DNA of 64,000 nt. Source: Annulohypoxylon bovei var. microspora (taxonomy: Eukaryota; Ascomycota; Sordariomycetes; Xylariales; Hypoxylaceae). The DNA lies in assembly GCA_022836615.1 (NCBI GenBank), contig MU405308.1, positions 1 to 64,000 of the forward strand, given 5' to 3'. Below, in pieces: positions 49,635 to 61,939 of the stretch (position 1 is its first letter; every line of letters begins with the position of its first letter). The notes beneath the pieces were generated by a model, which ran no database searches, had not been told where the DNA came from, and saw only the letters and a list, made by a program, of their open reading frames with translations. Made by a program: the position numbers and the translations under genes.

Positions 49635-51604
49635 ATAAATATACTTATTAATAACGAGAGATATATTTTTATAAGTAGGTACCTGAATAAGGTACACGAA
49701 GGTATCTTGGCGACATGGGTTTCTCTTAGTCAGTTAAAAGGCGGAATGGAGCAAGTCGATTCTGTTCTCACAAGCACTATGGCACGGCACCATCACCACC
49801 CGGTCTGGCTTCAAAGTTTTACCCAAACACATATGAAAATATGAAAAGAAGAAGCTCGGATGTGTGTATATGTACATGAACTTGTTTCTATCACATCACG
49901 TCACGTTCGTTCAAGAAAACAACGCGACATTCTATCCCAATCAGACGCGTCCTTGCTCGGCAGTTGAAGATCTTGGTAATAGATCCGTCAATCGATGTTA
50001 CCTAAGCTGGGATTGCTAACAAACTGCCCAGTCTAAAGGCGGCGAAACAACAGTTAGCGGTGTTGTAAGTGGCATCTTTCTTTTCACCGAGTCCAAAACT
50101 ATCAGAGCGTAGACCGCTGGGACTAAACGTTAGATAACATCCATACTTATACATACACATCAAATACCTATTCAATCTTTTGAAACCCCAGCCTACCTAC
50201 ACACGACCCGCGTGTTGTAGGTACATAGGTACCTACATCGTTATCCTAATGGCTGGTAATACGGCACGAGCATACCTCCCCAGCTCCCTTGGATCGCTCG
50301 GCTGTGCACATTAGGTACCTGAATACAATAGCTGAATAGGTACCTAGTCTCTGAGCCTCTAGAATACATACCTACAAATGCCTACCAGATTGTCGGGAAG
50401 GAGATGCTCGACGATCGTCTTGAGAAGCGGAGAAGCATCTGAGCCTTCGTCACGTTTCATATCCGCTGTCGACGTGGTTGGTGCCAGCCTTTCGTCTAAA
50501 TCCGATACGCAGATATCGCTTTCTTAAAAAGTCCAACGACTCAGTTAAGCTGGCTGGCTGGGCAGCTGGGCTATGTACAGAATCTTGAGAACGACGGACC
50601 GTTGGTACAGTGTTAATATTACGCAGTACCCGAATGCTCTCGATATCGCTAGCGTATCGTTTGTACCGTATTCTCGCTACAGCCAGCACGCACACTGTGC
50701 CACCGTCGTCTTCTCTCCATAGCAGCATAGGTCTAAGTCCCCACTATCAGCAGCCAGTCTGCCAGCGCGCTTTGAGCCCAATTCGACGGCTCGCGAGGGT
50801 GGTAATCCGACGAAGGTCAAGCTATGCCCCTGTCCTAGCTCAGCTGCTAGGTGCTGTATGTATGTACATAGCGCACTTCGTGGCCACCAGGAACCGAAGC
50901 CGGGACCGTTAGGACCCAAGAAGGGGAAGGTCGGAAGATGGATCTAAAGAGGCGGCTTTTTTTTTAATCATGCTGCAAGTGGACCGTACTAATTATTTAC
51001 GTAGTACGGTATGTATGTAGTTCATAAATTGTATTACTTTCATACCTATGTAATCTGTGTCTGTAGTATGATGTGTGCAATGTGCATAAGCTGATAGGTA
51101 GCTCGTCGAGTTTGTGTAATACTTAGCACACCAACCGCATCTGCTCTCAGCAAAATGGATTGGGACACGAGATTGAGATTCAAACAGAACATTGGGTTAC
51201 GTACCGGCGGCTTGACCCTACTTACGCTGATACATACCTACTTTACCCACGTACATAGTGTACACATATCATAACCCCGCTTCCCTAACCTCTCTCTCGT
51301 CCTGCTATTGCGGTTACATCAACAGAACTACGTCTCCCAGTCTCCTCGCTATCTGCTTGTTTTGCTTGTTTTGCTTATTTTGCCTTGTCTCGTCTCAAGA
51401 TGCTGGAGATTGGATTCTGGAATATCTAGGTAGCAGCGGTGACCCAGCATAATTCTAACTGGTGGAGAAGACTAAAGCAGACTTCCGACGGAGAGGCGTC
51501 AAGGCGTCAAGGCTTAAAGAAACCCGCTCTTCAAGAATCAGTTGGCTGAGGATCGTCCATATGCATGGCTGCGGTCACTCACCTCCATTACTATGTACAT
51601 ACCT

Positions 51605-51715
51605 ACATACTATGCTACTGTATTTACATACATACATACACACGTACTATGCTACTATACATACACATACTACGCTGCTGTACATACACATACTACCTAT
51701 GCTACTGTACATACA
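51605..51715. repeat. Degenerate minisatellite with TACATAC linkers
   Basis: Four copies of a TACTATGCTACTGTA-like core at 51609, 51645, 51669 and 51695 are joined by TACATACATAC runs of variable length (spacing 36, 24 and 26 bp). Confidence 0.8.
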
Positions 51716-53138
51716 TTCACATAGTTACCTGCATATGTAAAATACTATGTACTTACGCGGTCTCCAAAAGCCAAAATGCCCCTCTTATTCACGGCCCTGC
51801 AGCTTGCTGGGAGCTCTCCCCGGACCCCCTGCTACTTGTTAGCTTAGCCTGTCAGCAAGCCTAAGCAGTCGAAGTGTCATCCCAGTTGGTCGGGCTCCTA
51901 GGTAAGCTAAGACGGCAAGGATCAGAAAGGGAAAGGTCCACGATTATACGGAGAACTTTTAAGAGAAAAAAAAAGTCGGAGAGTCCAGGGCGACAGGGCG
52001 GTAGGCGGTAGGCGGTAGGGCCGGTCCTCAGTCCTGGAGTTAGTGGAGCACATCCACAGCAGCCAGGTCGAACCGGAACCAGGTCTAGCAGGTCTAAGTC
52101 AAGCCACCCGTCTAGATCCCGTTTTTTTTTTGTTTTTTTTTTTTTTCACCAGCCAGCAGCTAGCGTACCCTGCCGAAGTCTTCTTACCCAGTCACCCCCG
52201 AGCCAGAAAAGGGCTTCTACCTCTCTCACATGTGCACTCTCTTCTCTTCCCTACTCCTACCCACCCTCGCGCAATACAACCGTGACCTCTGGAGGACCGC
52301 CGATAAACAAGCAGCTCTGTCTGACCTGAGCCCTTGGGAATAGCGCCGGACCTGGACTCGCACTCGCACGATATATGACTGCAAGCCCTAGCCCGTCTGG
52401 ATCATCGGGCCTACGTCGCACAGTCTTCTCAGAGACCTGTCGATTCTGCGAAGGTGCAGAGAGGACGACCTCTCGAGAGGCCTAGCGATCGCGTGCCGGG
52501 ATTGGCATACTGGAATATTGGCACAGATACCGCCAGATTATACCGCCAGATTGATTGGAGAAGCAGTATAGCTTTCGAGAGACAGCAAGGCAGCCTGACT
52601 ACGACCCCACGAAATTCGACCTACCCCGAGCTACAGCGCCCGGAACACGTGGAGCCAGTGCGACCACTCGACGTTGATAGGGCAAAAAACAGCTACTGGT
52701 ACACGTATATACCTCTAAGCTAACCATTGGACGCTGTCTGAAGAGATACCTGTCACGAGGTTGGATACCAGCATATCTACCAGCAGCGCATCTCAGGCTC
52801 CCTCCCGCCGTCATCGCCAGGTCTCGTTCTATAAGACGTCGGAGGCGGTTTACTAGAACCGAAAAGAGAGATACGAACCATCTCTTCCTCCTGCTCCCGG
52901 ACGACAATCTATTTCCCAACGTAGCGGTGCCGAGGATCCTGGATGTATTTACCCTGACGTACCATCACATCACACCACCCCACCAAACGCACAAGCGCCG
53001 CGAAGTGACTTATACCAACAACGATAACGCGACTGGAAGAAAGAGAAAAAAAATTAAATTGTACTACGTTTTCGACGTAATTCCGACAGGTAATTAAAGG
53101 ACGGGCGTACTCGCCGCGGCCGATCTACTATCAGCGCC

Positions 53139-54783
53139 ATGTCTCCTAGATTACGACCTCTCCAGCTGCCGCTGCTGGTGGAGGAGAGGAGGAAGAGGGA
53201 AGAGGAAGAGGCGGCGCAGCGCGAGGCGGAGGTCGACGTGCCCTACAACTTCTACACGACGGACTCCTACTCGTCGGACGCGACGTCGCCGGCGACGCCG
53301 ACCTTCTCGGCGCGCGGCCACCTTCGCTGCTCCAGCTCCACGTCGTCCTTCGACCTCACGACGGTAGCCAGCTCCGACAGCTCTTCGTCTCCCACGCAGA
53401 CGGCACAGGGCTCGGGCAAGCGCGCGCTCCCCGACGTGGAGGAGGAGCCGATCGAATGCGGAGACGAGTTCGAGGACTCCGACACCGACTACGACGACGC
53501 GTCCGAGCTATATCACTGCCTATGTATGCCGCACCTATCCATCCCTGCCCGCTACCCCAGCCCGCTACCCCATGCTAACGATACCTGACCTAGGCGACGA
53601 GCCCTGCATCCACCGAGATACCGACCTGGTGCAGAGCGCCTCGAACTTCTACACCGACAGCCGGGGTGCCGACTACGACGCCGGCTTCTTCAGCGACGGC
53701 GAGTTCAGCTTCAGCCTGCGCTCGTCGCTAAAGCGACGCAGAGACGGCTCGGAGTCGCCGTTCGCGGGCCTCTCGCAACGCCTAGGCTCGCGGTTCCCGT
53801 CCTTCACGAAGTGGAAGTCGTCGAAGCCGTCCAGCATCAGCTCGCCGGTGTCCGACTACGGATTCGAGCAGCCGTTCCTATCCAGGGCCCCCTCGAGCCG
53901 CTCCTCTTCCGTATCGGCGTCCGGCCGACGACGCCAGGACCGCCAGAGCGAGCCTCCCGCACCGCTCACGCCCGCCCTCTCGCGCAACGGGAGCAGCGAC
54001 AGGATGCCGCTAGACGCGACCGCGGACGCCAGGAGAGCCACCGAGCTCCTCTTCGCCATCCAGCACGAGCGCAGGCAGGCGGCGACGCCGCTCCTACCAC
54101 CCATGACGGCCTCTCCCTCGGCCGAGCACATCCTATCGCAGCCTTCCCCGCTGGAGTCGCCGAGCGTCGCCTGCGCCCCCTCCCTGTTCGAGGAGGAGAT
54201 CTACTCGACGGGCATGATCTCCCCGCCGCTCAGCGCGAAGGCGTCGAGCTCCTCCTCCCTCCGCCTCGTGCCGGGCTCGGTGGAGCTGCCTCAGCTCCCC
54301 GCGCCGGACGCCTGGTCCGACCGCCTGGGGCACGCGAACTACACGATAGTGCCGAAGCCGTACGTGCCCGAGACGGCGGACCTGCGCTCCCTGCGCCTGC
54401 TCCGGTCGGACTGGGAAGCCGCGCGGGTAAACTACACGAAGCACCTCGCGCGGACGGGAGAGCACTACGGGCAGACCTCCAAGACCTACGCGCTCACGGA
54501 AGCCAAGTGGTCCGAGACCCAGCGGGACTGGAGGGACTTCCACGACGAGACGGCGGAGAAGGTCGTCGCCAGCGGCGAGGCGACCGCCTGCGAGAAGTTC
54601 GACGGGGGCATGCTGACCACGGTCCCGAGGATGGACGCCGAGGGCAAGTTCCCCGAGCGCGGCGACGAGGACATCGTGGGCCCGATGGTGCGCGAGGCGA
54701 CGATGATGTCCCTCGACGGCGCGGACCGGAAGGGGCCCGGCTTCTGGCGCAACCTCGCGGGCAAGGTCGGCCTGAGGAAGTAA
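53139..54783 (+). CDS. Ser/Pro-rich fungal protein of unknown function
   Basis: The 524-aa protein is joined from 53139-53523 and 53594-54783. The 70-nt intron is GTATGC...CTAG with a GCTAACG branch site, and it splits a cysteine codon. The N-terminus has a charged helix (VEERRKREEEEAAQREAEVDVPYNFY). A long low-complexity region rich in Ser, Pro and acidic residues follows, with many SP/TP sites and a basic LKRRRDGSES that could act as a nuclear signal. The last 160 residues look folded: DRLGHANYTIVPKPYVPE, LRLLRSDWEAARVNYTKHLARTGEHYG, then ALTEAKWSETQRDWRDFHDE, ending GFWRNLAGKVGLRK. This C-terminal part is of the kind conserved in uncharacterised filamentous-fungal proteins; I cannot assign a function. 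Exons are very GC-rich, with third positions mostly C or G, which is why long antisense frames exist here. Confidence 0.8.
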
Positions 54784-56578
54784 GACGTGCCGAGACCTAC
54801 CGAAACATACCTCGCTATACCGAAGCATACCTCGCTATACCAAAACCTACCTCGCTACGCTATCGCGCGGCCGCCGACCTAGGACGGCCTCGACATCACG
54901 ACTACCTTACGACGATCACGACCCTTACGTCACTTACGCTCGCTTCCGAAACTTCTTTTTTCCTTCCGTCTCGCGTCTTGCAGCATAGAGAGATACCATT
55001 TGTCGTTTATCCGGATACCACTTAGAGGACGATCGAGACGCCACCCGCACGAGCCCGCCACGGCGGCACGCGTCGCATAGCACCGGCGTCGGCGTCGCAA
55101 TCGAAAATGTTTATTTGTTTGAGTCTGAGTTATCTGGACCATAATCTAAGTGAGGCTGCCTCGGTCCGAGACCGAAAGCCTCCATGCACATACAACCCTG
55201 CCCTGCCGCACTTCCCTAGCGTCGTCCGGCTCGGTGCTCTTCCGGCACGTCGGCGACCTACCTCATGCACCTGCACATACGAGGCTAGGATCGACAGGAA
55301 ACGTCAGCTCCGCACCTCACATAGGCCCCTCCTCTTTTCTCCTTCCGTACCCCCTCATCCCTGGTACACACAGCCCATACCTAGCGCCTCGAGAGCGGAT
55401 AGCGTACCGTGGCATGTCAGAACAAGAAACTTTCGGAATCGTACAGCATGGGAATCGGAGAACGGGGGCAACGAGTTGAACGTTCTTGTTAATTTTTTTA
55501 TCTTTATTTTATTTTGTCTTGTCTTGTTTTGTTTAATCAATCGCGAACCTTGGCGGTTATCGGCACGGCATCGCATCGGCGCCCGGGGGGGATTTATAAC
55601 CAAATAAAAGGACGGAGAGGGCTACCTCTTGTAACGCCTCCATGTGTGCAATACTGTACTTGACTGTGCATCGCCTCGTCTAGCCGACGAGGGATCGAAG
55701 GGCGGGGAGAGGAGGAGGAGGACGACGTCGCTGAGCATAACAAGTTTGTTGCGCGGGTGAGGGGACGATCTGAGATTGCTGGGTCGCTCGCGAACGACGA
55801 CCGCAGCCTCCGGCTCCCGAGGGACGACTCCGACCAAGCTTAGCAAGGGTCCGGCCGTCCTTCGGGAGCGACGAGGAGATCTTGTAAAAAGAAATAAGAA
55901 ACGTGTACATGAATACCTTGTCGCTAGCTAGATAGGAGCAGTATCTGACCTCGGCTAAGGAGAAAAGAATACCATGGACAAATCTTCTACATCTCAGCGC
56001 GTCGCTATATGTTCGTAACAGTGATGCGGGAGATCGATCTAAATTATTGCTGATGTTCTCAATGCTCAAGTCTAGGTAGGTGCCTAGGTAGGTAGGTAGG
56101 TAGGTACCTGGGTAGGTAGGTAGATACCCAGGTAACACCAACGTGTATCTCATCCAGAAAGCTCCTAGCAAATTGTCAGGAGGGAGGCATAGGATCAACC
56201 ACAGGATACTCCGTCTACGATGTACGTACGTGAATTCATACCATAGGAGTTAAGGGATATAAACTGCTCCTACCTACTTCGTATACGACCTAAACATAAC
56301 AGCGATCGGAGAATCTATCGAACGACGCCTGCTAAAATATCGAAGACTTGCCGTATAGCTGCCTTCTGCTTCACCATCCGCCTAAGATCCCTTGGGGTTT
56401 CGGAAATCCAAATCCGCCGAAGCTAAATCTACCCGACCATCGCCTATCTACCTCACCATCGCCTATCTACCTCACCGTCGCCTATCTACCTCACCGTCGC
56501 CTATCTACCTCAGTAGGTATTCAAGTAGGCACCTAAGTAGGTAGTTAGGTATCTAAGTAGGTGCCTTAGTAGGTTATC
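54784..56578. other. Convergent spacer
   Basis: This is the shared 3' region of two converging genes. Just after the upstream stop, 54800-54855 has three ACCTCGCTATAC-type copies. A GT-rich ATTTTGTCTTGTCTTGTTTTG run lies near 55510-55535. TACC/GGTA tracts occur at 56072-56134 and 56515-56575. Four CGCCTATCTACCTCACC units lie at 56441-56515. No gene is called. Confidence 0.6.
56072..56134. repeat. TACC/GGTA tract with orientation switches
   Basis: CTAGGTAGGTGCCTAGG, then a GGTA run, GGTACC flip, CTGGGTAGG and TACCCAGGTAA. Confidence 0.88.
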
Positions 56579-58619
56579 TTAGAGGTTGTACCTGAAGCCG
56601 GTCGGAGCGGCTTCCTCCGGATCTCTAAGCTGCGTCGGGTTCCCGGACGACTCGAATTCCTCACGGATAGCTAATTTCTTGTTCTCCCTATCCAACACGA
56701 GCCTTGCGACGATGGCCAGCAGCGCGACGAGGAGGGCAACTCCTGCCGTAGCACTCCCGCCGGCAAGGTACCGAGGCCCATCTACAGACGGATACCTTGA
56801 TCGAGACGACATCTGATTAGCATGCATCCAACCGCACAGCATTCGACCTCTCGAGGAAGAGATCTTGACGGGAAGAATACATACATATAGGTGCCATAGA
56901 TATTGGCAGTGTTCCCGATCATGTTCGTAAAGGAGATGCACACGCTCCGCTTGACCAGCGGCCTCGGGAAGCTGTTAGCCACCCACGCCAGAAGGATCTG
57001 TCGTTTTCGGCAATACCAGTCAGCAGCCGTAGCTTCGTCTATATAGGTGCCTAGGAGGTAGGTACCTAGGTAGGTAGGTACATAGCACAGCGATCCTAGC
57101 GGAATATCTCACCTGGTAAGCGGGTAGAGCGCCCAGCGGCAGCAAGAAGAGGGCGAAGAAGCGTGCCCCCTTGTCGAGGGTCGCCACCGCGATGACGTTT
57201 CCCGCGAAGGCAATCAGCGTCAAGCAGACGATGTGGATGCTCCGGTCGTTGAAGCGCCCGGACGTGTACGTCACGACCAGCGAGGAGAAGAGCGTGAGCG
57301 CCCAGACGGGCGCGGTAAGGAGGAGGGTCTCGATGTTTCCGTAGCCCAGGGTCTGCAGTATGGTCGGGAAGAAATACTGGAAGGTCTGCGTGAGCAGCGA
57401 CGCGTGCTGCAGCAGCGTAAACAGGTATAGCCGGGGATCCCGCAAGGCTAGCATCACCCCTTCTCTGATGGTCGAGGCCCCGGCCGCATCCGTCTCGCCG
57501 ACCTCCCTGACCAGCCGCCACTGCGCGTACGCACGCTCCTCCGAAGAGAGCCACGTCGTCGTCGCCGGGTAGTCCGGCAGGACGAAGGCCGAGCAGATAG
57601 CACTGGCGACGGTGAGGCTGCCTTCGATTATAAAGAGCCAACGCCTATATCTGATCAGGTCCGCGTCGTCTCAAAACTAGAGTCTAGGCATCGTCCACTC
57701 ACCATCCAGCAATTCCGCGGGCGCCGCTTAAGTTTCCGAGGACCCCGGCGCCTAGGAGACCGCCGAACGCGTTGGCAAACGAATGGCCGCAGTAGAACCA
57801 CGCAATCCTGAGAGCTAGCTCGGGCCGCGTATACCAGCTCGACATGAGCAATATCGCCCCCGGGAAGAAAGGCGCCTCCGCTGCGAATCTGTCAGAAACG
57901 AGAAACGAGAGGCGAGAAGCGAGAAGCGGGAAGCGAGAAGCGGGAAGCGAGAAGCGGGAAACGTGAAACAAAAAACGAAGACTTGAGATTTCTAAAGAGA
58001 AGACGGTTCTTGACATTGCCTAAACTCGCAAGACGTACCGAAACCTAGGAAGAATCGGCACACGACGAGAGAAGCGAAGCTACGCGTCGCCGCCTGAGCT
58101 GCCGATATCGTCCCCCATACCGTCATGGCTACGCCGAGGTAGATCGAAGGCCGTACCCGGGTCAGAAGAAGATTGGAAGGGAGCTGCATGATGAGATATC
58201 CGACGAATAGGATGCTCGTCGCCAGGTTGAAGTCCGTCCCCGTCATGCCGAGGTCTTCTTCTAGGGTCCCGAGACGAGCCTGCGAGAGGTTGCTGGTTCC
58301 TTCGGTGAGAAATATGCTAAGACGTGACCGGCGGGACAGCTTCTCTCAAGACTCACTTTCGATCGAGGAAGTTGAGCATAAACATCAGCGCTATCATCGG
58401 AATTAGATGAACGTCGACCTTCCGGGTGAGAGTCTTCGTGATCTCATCGTGAAAGTCTCGGCCGGCGGCGGCGAACTTTCTGAACAGGGCGACCTGCTCC
58501 TCGTCGATGCCGAGATCTTCCGACACGCCAGGAACCGCTTCTTTCTGATGTTCGACTTCTCTATACGCCATCTTGACCCCTTCTTGGGGTTGCTCGGTCT
58601 TCGCTTTGGCACTAGTCAT
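56579..58619 (-). CDS. MFS transporter, Dal5-like ACS family
   Basis: Six exons on the minus strand: 58357-58619, 58039-58292, 57703-57880, 57113-57644, 56885-56997 and 56579-56795, giving 518 aa. All five introns are GT-AG and keep frame. Splicing restores family blocks across junctions, for example FLGFAEAPFFPGA and YGTYMYPSVDGPRYLAGG. Features are a cytosolic N-terminus of about 65 residues, about twelve membrane segments, LMFMLNFLDR at the end of TM1, QARLGTLEEDLGMTGTDFNLATSILFVGY, CRFFLGF, and PLVKRSVCISFTNMIGNTANIYGTYMYP in the second half. The anion:cation symporter branch carries allantoate, nicotinate, pantothenate and other organic anions at the plasma membrane; the exact substrate is not determinable. 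Intron 2 contains GAAGCGGGAAGCGA repeats, and intron 4 a 42-bp TACC/GGTA tract. Confidence 0.93.
57044..57085. repeat. TACC/GGTA tract inside intron 4 of the MFS gene
   Basis: TAGGTGCCTAGGAGGTAGG, GGTACC flip, then a GGTA run; it fills about a third of a 115-bp intron. This is a clear case of the dispersed repeat residing within a transcription unit. Confidence 0.9.
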
Positions 58620-60604
58620 CTTGAATTATTAGGGACCCGAATCAGGACCCGAGTCGTCAAGAACAAGCATCGACTGTCCTTTCCGACGAACCGCCTGCTA
58701 TTTAAGCTGCTTCCGGATCCAGATCTACGTGGAACCGTCACCCGCGATGCTGCCGCGCCCACCCAGTCCAGCGAACTCGGCATCTGATCAAACCCCCCGA
58801 GCGTCACTCCTCAGCAGCGCAGATTTCCGCACGCAAGCTACCCCGGGTCAAGCCGTGGCGAGGTTGCGGAGGAATCAGGGGGCGAAGGCGGGGAAGGTGG
58901 AGGAAGCTCTGTGCGGGATGCTACCCTGCCGCTGGAGCCGCGAATGCGGAGCTATTATGAGATGTCTCATTTGACAGACGGGCGATCCTGATCCTTAGGT
59001 AGCAATACCCCGTGGTACCGTGTAACCTCGAAATACTATACCATTCGCTGTTGAACTAGGGGCGTATAGCGCTAATGCAACCCGTGCGCCTGCAACCTAC
59101 GAGAGAGCGGGCACCAGCACTAGAGCTCGGCAGTATAATATGGCTAAACTATTAGCTACCTAGGTACCTATGTACGTACAATGTCGGACGTCGTTCCGGT
59201 CGCCGGAGAGTCACGAGACGTAGACTTCTGTAGACTGGTGCCGGTATCAATTTAGACAACTCTCACCCCGTACCCCGGTCCCCGGTCGACTCTTCCGCTA
59301 CTCTCCTCAGAACCCCCTCTACGGAAGTCAAGCTATCTAGGTACGTTCCAGCGTATCCAAGCGGCCACCATTCAAATTATTGACGTATATTATCCAGGGT
59401 CCCCTTATAAATTAACGTCTTGCCTCTCTCATCTCTAGACGATCGAAGTATCGATACTACATCATCTTTTCCCAGGAAACCCCTAGCACGGCGTGGTTCT
59501 TAGAGTGGTAGCCCACGCCCCCATGATAGTAACTTCGTCTCTCTGTAGTCTCTCTGTAGTCTCTCTGTAGTCTCATACCGTTTCTGATATCTTTATTCTC
59601 GTTCGCTGGTCTTCGATCGTGTCAGTGTCTCGAAGATATTTATATTTGCCTACTTAACTCAACAGCTTTTATATCTCGACCGTTTTCGTCACCCCTGATA
59701 ATCTTCTCTCGCCTCTTTACGAGACTGAATTCATGGTACCGGTACGTAGGCGGACTCCTTATACGTACATGTCATGTAGGACCTAGGTACCTACCCAGGC
59801 AGTAAAAATGACTTTTATTTGCGCCAAGACCAGTTACTCGTATACAATTATCTTGGAAACAAACCGGGGAGCAACCGTGGGACGTGGCGGACGAACATCC
59901 GGTGCGGACTTTGGTGGGTTTGATTTGACGGAGGGGGTCGAAAACCGCCCCTTAGACTTCCTTAGATCTTATTTCAACCTAACCACCCCGAAGATTCCTC
60001 ATTGACTTTGGCCACACGGGGGTAGATGCTGAGAGAGCTGTCGCGGTCGCATACAACCGACATGAAGCTGAAAAGTCATATCAGATCTATTGGAGGATAA
60101 GCGATCGGGAGATTAAATTAATTCAGGTGGCAAACCAACACGAGACACGAGATACTTCGGGCCTTGGGCGCTCATACCGAGTGCATCTAAAGCGACGCCG
60201 GAGACTGTTTAAGGTGAAATAGACCACAAGCAATTCGCAACAGGTCAAGAAGATTGAAATCAAGGACTTTAGCCTAGGACCAAAGGGAATTACTACTCGA
60301 ACGGAATTTATTTCAAGCTTTATAAGGGCTAACCTAAGTAGCTTTCCCCAGATATCCTCATCTTAGGTTAGGTATGTTAAAAAGAATGGAGCGAATTGGA
60401 AACACCGAAAGCACGTCGAGCAGTCGGATACAAGAGTACCTAGTGTTTGGTTCTTGAAAATTCCACATGCGAACGGCAGGTGAGAAAGTTTATTATGATC
60501 CCGAGACGAGCACAATCAACAGCTCACACCGCTTCCGGACTTGGGCGGGCCGCGAAAAGTTGCAAAAGAAAGAAGACGGGGGACAGATGCGTTACGATCA
60601 GTAC
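58620..60604. other. Spacer upstream of the MFS gene
   Basis: No gene is called. Three CTCTCTGTAGTC units lie at 59537-59572. TACC/GGTA words occur near 59156-59176 and 59780-59795. A 61-bp sequence at 59875-59935 recurs in degenerate form at the end of the window. A short open frame at 59808-60005 spans that copy but shows no motif. Positions 60010-60440 look neither clearly coding nor repetitive. Confidence 0.55.
59875..59935. repeat. Direct repeat copy A (degenerate)
   Basis: It reads CCGTGGGACGTGGCGGACGA and continues to GACGGAGGG. It matches 63905-63960 in the same orientation at roughly 84 percent over the first 50 bases by eye, apart from five extra bases near its end. Confidence 0.7.
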
Positions 60605-61103
60605 CTAGTACGCCCAGAGCAGATAAAGATAGTCCCCTCCACGGCCTTCGTTAATATCCTTAGAGTATTGCGTAAATCCGCCCTGCTCGATTCTCGACTT
60701 GATCTCTTCGGGCGAAAGCTCCTGTTTGACGCGAAAGAGACCAATCTTGGTAACGATCCCACTTCCGTCGCGGGAAGCCTGGACATACCGGAAATCACCT
60801 CCTGCGCCCATCGCAAGGTCGTTGTAGTTCCTGATCGGGGTGCTCGACTTTTCGAACGACAGGTCGGAGATGGCTTCTCCTTCCACGGTAGTCCATTCAG
60901 GGCGGAGCCACACGTATCTTTTGGTTTTTCTTGATTAATCTCCTTTTCATCCAAGAGGACGGGGAGAATAGCAGAAGGAATCTTAAGGATGGCGTGAACA
61001 AAGTTACTTACTTGCCACCAAATCCAGAGTTGATGTCGGACGACTGTCCCTCGATCTCGTGGACCACTTCGTCGGGCTGAAGAGACTCGTCGCTCGCATA
61101 CAT
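60605..61103 (-). CDS. Small protein with three beta-prism-like motifs
   Basis: Two exons on the minus strand, 61012-61103 and 60605-60917, give 134 aa. The 94-nt intron is GTAAGT...AAAG; it splits a lysine codon and rejoins GGK to YVWL inside the first motif. The protein contains three similar segments: SSDINSGFGGKYVWL (21-35), YNDLAMGAGGDFRYV (62-76) and SKDINEGRGGDYLYL (116-130), each of the form D-(I/L)-N-x-G-x-GG-(K/D)-(Y/F)-x-(Y/W). That pattern (DLN.G.GGxYIYL) is characteristic of the MABP beta-prism fold, where three sheets pack around an axis; the three-fold repeat here fits. There is no signal peptide or membrane segment, so it is probably cytosolic. MABP domains bind acidic membranes in ESCRT-I subunits, but this protein is a bare domain and its role is unknown. 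It is divergent from the phosphoesterase gene. Confidence 0.78.
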
Positions 61104-61344
61104 TGCCTAGAACCCTTAGCAATAGTCCACGCCGCAGGATAGCAAATGTGTGCTTACTATCAAGTTAAAAAGGTACTTGGTCATCTTCTAGATGTTGCTG
61201 ACGGATCTTTGGGGAGGGCTGGTGTATGGATAATGAGATTCTTCTACCTAGTTCTATCGCAAGGTCGGAGGATATTCTTATCATTTATGAGAGGCCAAAT
61301 CCTTTACCGTGTTCCGCAATACACGGGTACCGGTAATTATTACA

Positions 61345-61457
61345 AATTCTGCAGCCAAGTTTCGGGTACGGGCCGTCTAGAGGACATTATATTGCAAATT
61401 CTGCAGCGACCGGAGGGCATCATATCAATTCTGCAGCCAGGTTTCGGGTACCGGCCG
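61345..61457. repeat. Near-identical 31-bp copies with CGG...CCG palindromes
   Basis: AATTCTGCAGCCAAGTTTCG then GGTACGGGCCG at 61345-61375 recurs at 61427-61457 with two changes. A shorter CAAATTCTGCAGCGACCGG lies between, at 61395-61413. CGGGTACCGG also occurs at 61324-61333. The CGG/CCG pairs resemble Zn2Cys6 regulator sites (inference). Confidence 0.8.
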
Positions 61458-61939
61458 AGTATTGAGGGCTATGACGCAATATGAAATATATTAAAAATTG
61501 AGAAATTGGAGATTATTCCTTCCGGAGGACATTATTAATTTACCTACGTAGGTAGGTAATATGTAAATGTGGCTTATAAAAGGGCGCATACATGATTTTA
61601 CATATGCTTTGCCTTGTGGTGTTCAATGAGTGGTGCTTTTTATTAATACTTAAATGTATCTTGCCTCCTAATCCTCGGCTGGGGACATTTCTCGTATAGG
61701 TAGGTTCAGCTCTATGCAGCATTCCGTTCTCCTGATCACTTGTCCTTTACTCACCTACCTACCTACCTAGTGTAATAAAGCATACATCCATGGATGCGTT
61801 CTGACTGCGGGCCTATTGTATGTAGATAGGTAGCCGATCGCCAACAATTTCCTGGCACCTACACCTATCTCGGTGTGATATTGCATCTGTTCGTGCAAAT
61901 TGAAACTCGATAGCTCGTTCCCTATCCTTTTCTTTATAT

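Larger units (their letters stand above)
41979..53138. other. 11-kb gene desert
   Basis: I could join no convincing gene over 11.2 kb. It is AT-rich at 42.0-43.3 kb and 47-49 kb. Repeats include TACC/GGTA tracts (42510-42565, 44454-44483, 44791-44896, 46459-46507, 46755-46800), CTCTCCATC units at 43387-43425, CCACCA-like units at 46063-46106, 16-bp units at 48267-48331, an 8-bp minisatellite at 49472-49634, a TATGCTACTGTACATAC family at 51605-51715, and a poly-T tract at 52123-52147. Open frames at 44351-44644 and 49083-49361 start or end without supporting motifs; I leave them uncalled. The 52.0-53.1 kb part is likely upstream regulatory and leader sequence of the gene that follows. Confidence 0.55.

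Noticed and set aside
53811..55025. Long alternative frame overlapping the Ser/Pro-rich gene
   Set aside because: It has an extreme Arg/Ala/Pro composition typical of an out-of-frame reading of GC-rich codons, and no intron logic or motif.
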